Origin: an uncultured Azospirillum sp.
GTDB lineage: Bacteria > Pseudomonadota > Alphaproteobacteria > RF32 > CAG-239
NCBI GenBank assembly: GCA_902489675.1
Contig: CABUAP010000021.1
Coordinates: 1-13,280, forward strand
Reading direction: 5' to 3'
DNA: 13,280 bases
Of this stretch, positions 1-5,777 are shown in pieces. The notes under the pieces were generated by a model. The model saw nothing but the letters and a program-made list of their open reading frames with translations, had not been told where the DNA came from and ran no database searches. Made by a program: the position numbers and the translations under genes. The first letter of the stretch is position 1. The number at the start of each line of letters is the position of its first letter.

Positions 1-56
1 ATATAAAAAATTAACCTGTCCGTGCTATAAAAACGCAAATAAAGGAGAATTTGCCG

Positions 57-1337
57 ATGTTTGCAAAATGGCTGGATGCTGCAAAAATTTATGCCGACAA
101 AAGAATGCCGGTAATGCTGGCATTCGGCTTTTCCAGCGGTTTCCCGTTGCTTCTGGTCGGCAGCACGCTGACGGTGTGGCTGCAGGAAAGCCAAATTCCC
201 TATGCCCTGATCGGCCTTTTTTCACTGGCACGGATGCCTTATGGTTTCAAATGGATTTGGTCGCCGCTGATTGACCGTATTCGGTTGCCGCTGTTTGAGC
301 GTCTTGGCCGCCGCCGTGGCTGGGCTTTGTTTATCCAGCTGTTTATGCTGGCGGCAATTTTGGTAATGTCATCAATCAATCCGGCCGAGCATACGGCCTG
401 GATGGCGCTTCTGGCTCTGATTGTTGCCGGCTGTTCGGCTTCGCAGGATATTGTTCTTGATGCTTATCGCATCGACAGTTTTCAAACGGCGGAGCAGGGC
501 GCGGGCTCGGCTGTTTTTGTGCTGGGTTACCGCATCGGAATGCTTTTTTCCGGCGCTTTCGCCTTGTGGCTGACAGCATATCTCAATTGGCAGCAGGTTT
601 ATATCGTCATGGCGCTTGGCACTTTGGTCGGGATTGTAACCGTATTGTTGGCCAAAGAACCGTATAAAGATCAAAAATATCGTGAAAAGCGGGAAAATTT
701 GCCGTTTAAACCCCGTCTTCGGCGGTTTTTGAAAGAATCCGTTTATGAACCGTTCAAAGATTTTATGCGTCATCACCGTTGGGGGCTGATTTTGTTGTTT
801 ATTTTGCTCTATCGATTAAGTGACGAATATAAAGCGCCGATGGCTTTCGTTTTTTATAAGGATATGGGCTTTAGCAATGCCGAGATTGCCTATGTGTCAA
901 AAATTTATGGGATGTTGGCAACCATTGCCGGCGGCCTGCTTGGCGGAATTTACATTAAACGCTGCGGCTTACCGAAAGCGCTGATGCTGTTCGGTATTCT
1001 GCAAGGCGTGACCAATTTGGTGTATATCGGTCAGGCCTATGCCGGTGACAATGTTTATTCTTTGTCGTTGACAATCTGTATGGATAATCTGGCCGCCGGT
1101 ATGGGTACCACCGCACTGGTGGCCTATATGGCCTCGCTTTGCAATGTAGCCTACAGTGCCACCCAATATGCGCTTTTGTCTTCATTGATGAGTCTGCCGC
1201 GGGATATTTTTGCCTCGACCAGCGGCGTTTTGGCCGATCATGTCAGCTGGCCGTTGTTCTTCCTGATTTCTTCGCTGATGGTGCTGCCGGGGCTGATATT
1301 GCTGGCTTATATGATCAAAAAGAAAGTTTTATCCTGA
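57..1337 (+). CDS. ampG: AmpG-like muropeptide permease (MFS)
   Basis: Predicted inner-membrane MFS transporter of 426 residues, almost entirely hydrophobic helices. The N-terminal part resembles AmpG: a GFSSGFP helix start, then SLARMPYGFKWIWSPLID, and a basic loop with GRRRGW between helices 2 and 3. AmpG imports anhydro-muropeptides released by cell-wall turnover for recycling. At this length it resembles the 12-helix AmpG forms rather than the longer enterobacterial ones. The ATG at 57 is preferred over the in-frame TTG at 51, because AAGGAG at 42-47 lies 9 nt before the ATG but only 3 nt before the TTG. A small P-loop protein follows after 22 nt and is probably co-transcribed. Family assignment is good; the muropeptide substrate is inferred from the family, and other AmpG-related permeases carry unknown cargo. 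Confidence 0.82.
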   Translation: MFAKWLDAAKIYADKRMPVMLAFGFSSGFPLLLVGSTLTVWLQESQIPYALIGLFSLARMPYGFKWIWSPLIDRIRLPLFERLGRRRGWALFIQLFMLAAILVMSSINPAEHTAWMALLALIVAGCSASQDIVLDAYRIDSFQTAEQGAGSAVFVLGYRIGMLFSGAFALWLTAYLNWQQVYIVMALGTLVGIVTVLLAKEPYKDQKYREKRENLPFKPRLRRFLKESVYEPFKDFMRHHRWGLILLFILLYRLSDEYKAPMAFVFYKDMGFSNAEIAYVSKIYGMLATIAGGLLGGIYIKRCGLPKALMLFGILQGVTNLVYIGQAYAGDNVYSLSLTICMDNLAAGMGTTALVAYMASLCNVAYSATQYALLSSLMSLPRDIFASTSGVLADHVSWPLFFLISSLMVLPGLILLAYMIKKKVLS

Positions 1338-1359
1338 TTTTGCCGATAAGGGGGAAAGC

Positions 1360-1872
1360 ATGATGAAAGTCATCAACATCGGCGGCGCGATCAATGCCGG
1401 TAAATCCACGGTTTCCAAAATTCTGGCCGAAAAGCTGAATAATGCCGTTTTTATCGAAGTCGATGAATTGTTGCCCGATGAGGAAGAATATCTGTTTCCC
1501 GATTTTTCGGCGCGGATAAACGAGCGTCTTCGCCGGCTTTATGCTGAACTCGATCGGCATCTTTGCGAACAACGGTTTGATTATATCATTTTTGCCTATC
1601 CGATGACGGAAAAGACGTTTAACGCAATCTGCACACTTATTAAGGATAAGGCTGCTTTTGTTGTCATCACCCTTAACCCGCCGTTGGAAAAATGCCTGCT
1701 TAATCGCGGGACGAGAGAGTTAACCGAGTGGGAAACGAAACGTATTGGGGAAATGTATGCGAAAGGCTTTAATTGTTTTGCCCGTTCAGACCTGATTATC
1801 GACAATGACGGACAAACACCCGAACAAACGGCGGGAACAATTGTTTCTTTCATTGCCGCTGGGGCTGGCTGA
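1360..1872 (+). CDS. Small P-loop NTPase / kinase-like protein
   Basis: A 170-residue protein with a clear Walker A loop near its N-terminus (GAINAGKST, residues 9-17). An acidic segment (EVDELLPDEEE, about 33-43) follows. A hydrophobic strand, DYIIFAYP, is followed by a lid-like RGTREL segment, as in shikimate-kinase, AAA_33 or zeta-toxin type phosphotransferases. The substrate cannot be named from sequence. Two adjacent ATGs exist (1360 and 1363), with a GGGGG ribosome binding site at 1350-1354. It follows the AmpG-like permease on the same strand by 22 nt, so a role in handling an imported or cell-wall-derived compound is possible but purely contextual. Its stop is followed by a repeat region with a hairpin that could terminate transcription. 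Confidence 0.75.
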   Translation: MMKVINIGGAINAGKSTVSKILAEKLNNAVFIEVDELLPDEEEYLFPDFSARINERLRRLYAELDRHLCEQRFDYIIFAYPMTEKTFNAICTLIKDKAAFVVITLNPPLEKCLLNRGTRELTEWETKRIGEMYAKGFNCFARSDLIIDNDGQTPEQTAGTIVSFIAAGAG

Positions 1873-1886
1873 TATTGATTTTTTTT

Positions 1887-1913
1887 GTTATGCTGAACTC
1901 CGTTTTCGGATCT
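1887..1913. repeat. Degenerate REP-like copy
   Basis: A worn copy of the same word found at 1949-1975: GTTATGCTGAAC at its left end and a TTTTCGGATC right half. It keeps the start of the hairpin word but not a perfect stem. It lies just after the kinase-like gene and shows that the neighbouring element belongs to a repeated family. Confidence 0.45.
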
Positions 1914-1948
1914 TTTTCCTGTACCTCAATCTGTCATGCGTCCGATTT

Positions 1949-1975
1949 GTCATGCTGAACTTGTTTCAGCATCTC
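1949..1975. repeat. REP-like hairpin, left arm of a long inverted repeat
   Basis: A 27-nt element with an 8-bp perfect stem (ATGCTGAA at 1952-1959 and TTCAGCAT at 1965-1972) around a 5-nt loop. It is the inverted, diverged counterpart of the element at 2168-2194: both read GTCAT at one end and ATCTC at the other when oriented alike. Short hairpins with the theme GTCAT...TTTC..GATC are common interspersed repeats in alphaproteobacterial genomes. The pair encloses the polypyrimidine tandem repeat. Confidence 0.75.
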
Positions 1976-1980
1976 TTTTT
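1952..1980 (+). terminator. Possible terminator formed by the left REP-like hairpin
   Basis: The 8-bp stem at 1952-1972 is followed on the + strand by CTCTTTTT (1973-1980), which resembles an intrinsic terminator. It lies about 80 nt after the kinase-like gene and would end the ampG-kinase transcript. The stem is AT-rich and the T run interrupted, so strength is doubtful. Confidence 0.4.
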
Positions 1981-2018
1981 ATTGGCGCCTATTTTCCCCT
2001 TTTCTTTCCTCTCTCCTT

Positions 2019-2130
2019 TATCTACTCTTTATCTCCTCTTCTTCCTCTTTATCTCTTCTCCTTCCCCTTTATCTCCTCTTCTTCCCCTTTATCTCTTCTC
2101 CTTCCTCTTTATCTCCTCTTCTTTCCTCTC
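2019..2130. repeat. 20-bp polypyrimidine tandem repeat (alternating A/B units)
   Basis: Five consecutive 20-bp units start at 2031, 2051, 2071, 2091 and 2111; a partial unit precedes them at 2019-2030. The + strand is pyrimidine-only except for one A opening each unit. Units alternate between two types: ATCTCCTCTTCTTCC-type (A) and ATCTCTTCTCCTTCC-type (B). The higher-order period is therefore 40 bp, and 2031-2070 and 2071-2110 differ at only two positions. C/T-rich sequence continues to about 2167. The period is not a multiple of three, and open frames crossing it encode only low-complexity sequence, so it is not read as coding. Confidence 0.9.
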
Positions 2131-2167
2131 TTTTTCCTTCCCCCTCTTTCCTCTCCCCCTTTTCTCC

Positions 2168-2194
2168 GAGATCCCGAAACAAATTCGGGATGAC
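2168..2194. repeat. REP-like hairpin, right arm of the long inverted repeat
   Basis: A 27-nt element with a perfect 8-bp stem: ATCCCGAA at 2171-2178 pairs with TTCGGGAT at 2184-2191 around a 5-nt loop. Its reverse complement matches the element at 1949-1975 at about 20 of 27 positions by eye. Many differences are paired changes within the stem, so the hairpin was preserved while the sequence changed. It also opens the degenerate array that follows. Confidence 0.75.
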
Positions 2195-2405
2195 AATAAG
2201 GTTTGGTTCTGGAGAACAATGGATAATGTTCGGGATGTCAATAAGGGGGGATTGCGGCAGGGAGGTGTTCGGGATAGCAGTAGGTGGATGACATCCAAAG
2301 CTGTTCAGGGTAACAATAGGGGGATATTGGGGATGATAACCGGAAATATCTGAAATAACAGAGGAATATTCGGAATAACAAAAAAATCCGGAATAATATC
2401 GGTAG
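2184..2405. repeat. Degenerate array of TTCGGGATGACAATAAGG-like words
   Basis: The word at 2184-2201 recurs in the same orientation at 2229-2246 and 2269-2285. It then degrades at 2304-2320 (TTCAGGGTAACAATAGG), about 2327-2343, 2349-2364, 2369 (TTCGGAATAACA) and 2387. Start-to-start distances shrink along the array from about 45 to 40, 35 and then roughly 20 bp. The stretch has no credible gene and separates the + strand operon from the convergent end of the flagellar cluster. Later copies are weak, and their number depends on how strictly the word is read. Confidence 0.6.
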
Positions 2406-2429
2406 TATAATGGCAATCGACATCGAAGC

Positions 2430-3578
2430 TTATTTTTCCGGAATAATTTTACTTTCTTCCGGGATCGGATTGCCGCGCCCTGCTTCCAACGCCGATTTTT
2501 TGACAAACCCCATTTCGCCGTTGTCGAGCATAATCCGATACCACTTTTTATCCGGTGTAAATCCGGTAACGCGGACGGTATGCCCTTCTTCCAATGTTGC
2601 CATGACGTCAAATTTGTCACCCGGTCCGTACATCACTTTGCTTTCGCGGTTCAGATGATAGAGCATTTTTTCGTCATAAAGATCAATCGGAATATCAAAA
2701 ATTTTGGAAACCACCACGTCATCAAAGGTTTCGCCGCCGTCACTAAAGGTTACTTTTTGAAAATAGGTGATTTCATTTTGCTTGACCATATATTTTTGCA
2801 ATCCGCCGAAAGAGGAGTTGACGATGGGTGATAACAAAATCATCACCAGTACGAACGGTACCAGCAAGTGTGCCGCTTTCAGCCGCCGCCAGCGCCATTT
2901 GGGCAGCGGCGGAATTTTGGTGTTTAAATGAGTGATATAGCGTTCAATCAGCGGCCGCTGTTCCGGTAAAGCGTATTCCAGCGCCTGAGCAGCGGAGTAG
3001 GCTGCCTGACGATCCTTATTTTCCTGATGATAGGCCAGAGCATTGTGCAGTAAAAGAGTCAGGTTATCTTGTCGGTTGCTGCCGGTTTTGCTAAAATTGG
3101 TGCCGATGGCTCGGCAATTAGCAACAAAAGCTTTGGGGTTCCACCAACCGGCCAGCCAGTTGACCAGCGAACATTTTAAAATTTCGTTAAAAGCTTGTTT
3201 TTCATCGCAAATCAAACGTTCTTCCCGGTCAGTGTACTTAATCGCTTTGCCGATGACATACCGAAGATCAAAAACCCGCACATCGGGGTTTTCCGCTTCC
3301 AGCCGGTCTTTTAAAATACTCAGAGCATCCATTTGCGGAAAATTTTCTTTTCCGTAAGCGCAGGCCAAAAGGTCATAAGTCAGACGCTTTTTCTCATCCT
3401 GCAAAATGTCATATGCTACCGATATTTTCTGGAAATGCTCCATTGCGTCTTCCGCTTTATTATAGTCCGGGTGCCACTCTTTGGCGCGGTCGCGGTAACT
3501 CAGCTTGATCGTTCGCGCATCGGCATCGGGCGAAACTTCCAAAACCTGATAATATTCCAACGGGTCACGGTTGTACAT
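2430..3578 (-). CDS. Membrane-anchored J-domain protein with C-terminal SH3b-like domain
   Basis: A J-domain co-chaperone at the distal end of the flagellar cluster. From the ATG at 3578 it has 382 residues. Residues about 8-70 form a J domain with the HPD motif (36-38) that stimulates Hsp70 ATPase. A middle region of unknown function follows. A basic stretch (KWRWRR) precedes one membrane helix at about 237-254. Residues about 327-365 resemble a bacterial SH3b domain (EGHTVRVTGFTPDKKWYRI). The positive-inside rule puts the J domain in the cytoplasm and the SH3b-like part in the periplasm. The in-frame ATG at 3587 has no spacing for a ribosome binding site; AGGA lies 8 nt before the ATG at 3578. 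Its start overlaps the flhG end by 14 nt, so translation is probably coupled. A flagellar role is contextual inference. Confidence 0.85.
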   Translation of the reverse strand: MYNRDPLEYYQVLEVSPDADARTIKLSYRDRAKEWHPDYNKAEDAMEHFQKISVAYDILQDEKKRLTYDLLACAYGKENFPQMDALSILKDRLEAENPDVRVFDLRYVIGKAIKYTDREERLICDEKQAFNEILKCSLVNWLAGWWNPKAFVANCRAIGTNFSKTGSNRQDNLTLLLHNALAYHQENKDRQAAYSAAQALEYALPEQRPLIERYITHLNTKIPPLPKWRWRRLKAAHLLVPFVLVMILLSPIVNSSFGGLQKYMVKQNEITYFQKVTFSDGGETFDDVVVSKIFDIPIDLYDEKMLYHLNRESKVMYGPGDKFDVMATLEEGHTVRVTGFTPDKKWYRIMLDNGEMGFVKKSALEAGRGNPIPEESKIIPEK

Positions 3579-4374
3579 TTTTTTCATCCTGTAAAATTTT
3601 TCTTGCGATCTCGATCACATCCGCCGCCGCTTCCGAGGTCGGATAACGGCTGATCAGCGGCATTTGGCTGCGGATAGCGTCACGGATCCGCGCATCACGG
3701 CGGACGATACCCAAAAGCGGCGGTGATATTTTCAGAAAAGTCTGGCAGGCTTTTTGCAGAATATCATAAGTCTGTCGTCCTGCGCGCAGAGTGTCTGCCT
3801 GATTGACAACAATCTCAAGCCGGCATTTGGGATATTGCATCGTCATCAGTTTTACAAAAGCGTAAGCATCGGTCAGAGCTGTCGGCTCGTCGGTGCAAAC
3901 CACAATCACCCGTCCCGCCATGCCCGACAAAATGCGGATTGATTTTTCCACCCCGGCGCCCATATCCAAAATCACTTTATCGTAAGCGCCGGCCAAAAGC
4001 GCCAAATCTTCGGCCAAAATTTGCAGCCGTCCCACCGGCATCGATGCCAGTCCGGCCGATCCGGAGCGTCCGGCAATAACATCAAAACGGCATTTGTCAC
4101 AATAGTGAACCACCTGATTTAAGGTGGTGGTGCCGGTAACAACGCTGCCCAAATCAAACGGCACCATCAGTCCCAGCTGGATGTCGATATTGGCCATTCC
4201 CAAATCGCCGTCAAACAACAGCGTCTTCTGTTTTAACCCGCTCAAAGCGTGCGCCAGCGTGATCGAAAACCAAGTCTTGCCAACGCCGCCTTTGCCCGAG
4301 GCAACCGCAATCATCCGATTTTCCTGCTGCAGCTGCAGCGCTTGATAAAACGTTGTTCTGTTTTCTTCCGGCAT
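3565..4374 (-). CDS. flhG: FlhG (FleN/YlxH), MinD-like ATPase controlling flagellar number
   Basis: A 269-residue MinD/ParA-type ATPase. It has the deviant Walker A GKGGVGKT (27-34, signature Lys28), the A' region FDGDLGMANIDIQLGL (54-69) and Walker B VILDMGAG (134-141). In the family, FlhG limits flagellar number and activates the GTPase FlhF through an N-terminal DQAxxLR-like helix. Here the N-terminus reads FYQALQLQ (9-16), a diverged version of that motif. The C-terminal helix VIEIARKIL could be the membrane-targeting amphipathic helix of the family. It lies 15 nt after flhF, with GGGGA upstream of the ATG, and overlaps the J-domain gene. Adjacency to flhF makes the assignment secure against other MinD-like proteins. 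Confidence 0.92.
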   Translation of the reverse strand: MPEENRTTFYQALQLQQENRMIAVASGKGGVGKTWFSITLAHALSGLKQKTLLFDGDLGMANIDIQLGLMVPFDLGSVVTGTTTLNQVVHYCDKCRFDVIAGRSGSAGLASMPVGRLQILAEDLALLAGAYDKVILDMGAGVEKSIRILSGMAGRVIVVCTDEPTALTDAYAFVKLMTMQYPKCRLEIVVNQADTLRAGRQTYDILQKACQTFLKISPPLLGIVRRDARIRDAIRSQMPLISRYPTSEAAADVIEIARKILQDEKNVQP

Positions 4375-4389
4375 CCGTCTTCCCCTGTT

Positions 4390-5325
4390 TTATGCCAACA
4401 GCAGCCGTGCCAACGACGGTGCGTCAAACTTGGCCAGTCCGGTTGCCATATTGGCGGAAACAGATGCCTGTCCGAGTTTGAAACTGCCTTTGAGCGCAGC
4501 GGTCAGTACGCCGCCGATTCGTTGGCAGAGATCAAGCTTGGTCGGCAGCAGACAATGAGCGCCGAGAGCAGCAAACAAGGTTGCCGCTTCTCCCGCATCA
4601 TAAGCATTGTAACCGGCATCAAGTGTCAGAATTGTTTCACCGTCTGCGGCGGTCAGCAATGTTTGCAAACGTTTTGAGTCTTCACGCGAGAAAGGGTTGG
4701 TACCGGGGGTATCGACCAGAATCAGCGGATGCGTCTGACGTGCTTTTTCTATAGCGTCTGCCAGTTGTGATGCTTCCCGCACGGTTTGAAAATCCGCTTC
4801 CAAAACGGCGGCCAGCGATTTTAATTGGGCATTGGTTCCGGCGCGAACATTGTCGGCGCTGATCAATGCGCAGGAAATTCCGTTTATGCGGGCAAGCGCG
4901 GCTGTTTTAACCAGCGCGGACGTTTTGCCGCTGCCCTGAATGCCGATAAAAACTTTTGTGCCGTCGAGGATATCGTAGCTGTCAAACAGGCCGGTAAAAA
5001 CCGCGGCCAAAACGGCTGTATCCTCTTTATCGTTGCCGGCGGCCGCTTTTGCTCGACACAAAGCCAGCAGTTTTGCTCGAATTTCCGCAGCGGTTTCATG
5101 ATAGGCCAACCTTTCGCGGATCAAGTTGTCACTATAGGCCGCCGCATAAATTTCCGGCGTTTCGCCGGTAAAATCGATTTCATCGGTTTCTACCGCGGCA
5201 ACCAATTCACTGCGGCCGTCTTCTGTCTGGGAGGTAGAAACGATTATCGCTTCCGGCCCTAATTCCTCCTTAACCCGCCGCATCAATCGGATCATGTCTT
5301 CGTCAACGAATTTTTTTATCCGCAT
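4390..5325 (-). CDS. flhF: FlhF, SRP-type GTPase for flagellar placement
   Basis: A 311-residue SRP-family GTPase that in polar flagellates directs the flagellar base to the pole. The N-terminal segment is typical FlhF (MRIKKFVDEDMIRLMRRVKE, then ELGPEAIIVST). GTPase motifs: G1 GIQGSGKT (128-135), G2 DNVRAGTNAQL (158-168), G3 DTPG (205-208), G4 TKLD (262-265). The closing segment GLAKFDAPSLARLLL matches the usual FlhF/Ffh end. Two positions differ from the common consensus: the loop after Walker A reads TSALVK rather than TTTxAK, and G3 is DTPG rather than DTAG. It is shorter than many FlhF proteins, mainly through a compact linker between the N-terminal segment and the NG domain. Its ATG overlaps the fliN stop by 10 nt, with GGAG 7 nt upstream. 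Confidence 0.93.
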   Translation of the reverse strand: MRIKKFVDEDMIRLMRRVKEELGPEAIIVSTSQTEDGRSELVAAVETDEIDFTGETPEIYAAAYSDNLIRERLAYHETAAEIRAKLLALCRAKAAAGNDKEDTAVLAAVFTGLFDSYDILDGTKVFIGIQGSGKTSALVKTAALARINGISCALISADNVRAGTNAQLKSLAAVLEADFQTVREASQLADAIEKARQTHPLILVDTPGTNPFSREDSKRLQTLLTAADGETILTLDAGYNAYDAGEAATLFAALGAHCLLPTKLDLCQRIGGVLTAALKGSFKLGQASVSANMATGLAKFDAPSLARLLLA

Positions 5326-5777
5326 CTGTTTTCTCCGTCTTCCAAAATTCGTGTTATGACAATCCCCATTCGTCCGTTTTCAATCATCAGTTCGCCTTTG
5401 GCAACCGCGTCGCCGTTGACGCAGATATCTGCCTCGCTGCCGATTTCCCGATCCAGTTCCAAAACCGCGCCTTCCTGCAACTCCAGCAGCTGCCCGATGG
5501 TCAGACTGATCTGCCCCAGTACAACGGTTATTTCTACCGGAACATTTAACAGCGGTTTTAATTTTTGCAGGTCAGGCAAGTTCTTTTCCCGCTCGGGTAA
5601 CATTGCCGGGTTAGCTTTGGAATCTCTTGCGCCTGCGTCTTCGGTTGTTTTTACCGATTCCGCCTGCGTTTCTTGCTCTGCGTTCGGAGAAAACCGACGG
5701 TTAATCGAAAGATCCAGCACCGGCGGGTTTTCATCCTTTGCGGTAAAATTGTCAAATCCATACGGTCGGCGGTTCAT
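5316..5777 (-). CDS. fliN: FliN, flagellar C-ring (SpoA) protein
   Basis: A 153-residue protein whose C-terminal half (about 76-146) is a SpoA/FliN domain: LLNVPVEITVVLGQISLTIG, then LQEGAVLELDR, VNGDAVAKGEL and GIVITRIL. FliN forms the base of the C-ring, where it binds the export ATPase complex via FliH and, in chemotactic bacteria, takes part in switching. The first 75 residues are a polar, low-conservation extension, as in several alphaproteobacterial FliN proteins. The start codon shares its A with the stop of the upstream fusion (TGATG at 5779-5775), and GGGGAG lies 8 nt before the ATG, so translation should be coupled. No fliM accompanies it; the single SpoA domain and 'LNVPVEITVVLG' core argue for FliN rather than FliM. 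Confidence 0.92.
   Translation of the reverse strand: MNRRPYGFDNFTAKDENPPVLDLSINRRFSPNAEQETQAESVKTTEDAGARDSKANPAMLPEREKNLPDLQKLKPLLNVPVEITVVLGQISLTIGQLLELQEGAVLELDREIGSEADICVNGDAVAKGELMIENGRMGIVITRILEDGENRCG

Noticed and set aside
2031..2130. CRISPR array
   Set aside because: Units are contiguous with no unique spacers and no cas genes are nearby.
1805..2353. Open frames across the C/T-rich repeat on both strands
   Set aside because: They translate to low-complexity Leu/Ser/Phe/Pro or Lys/Glu/Arg runs created by the 20-bp repeat, whose period is not a multiple of three. One overlaps the kinase-like gene, and none has a recognisable domain.
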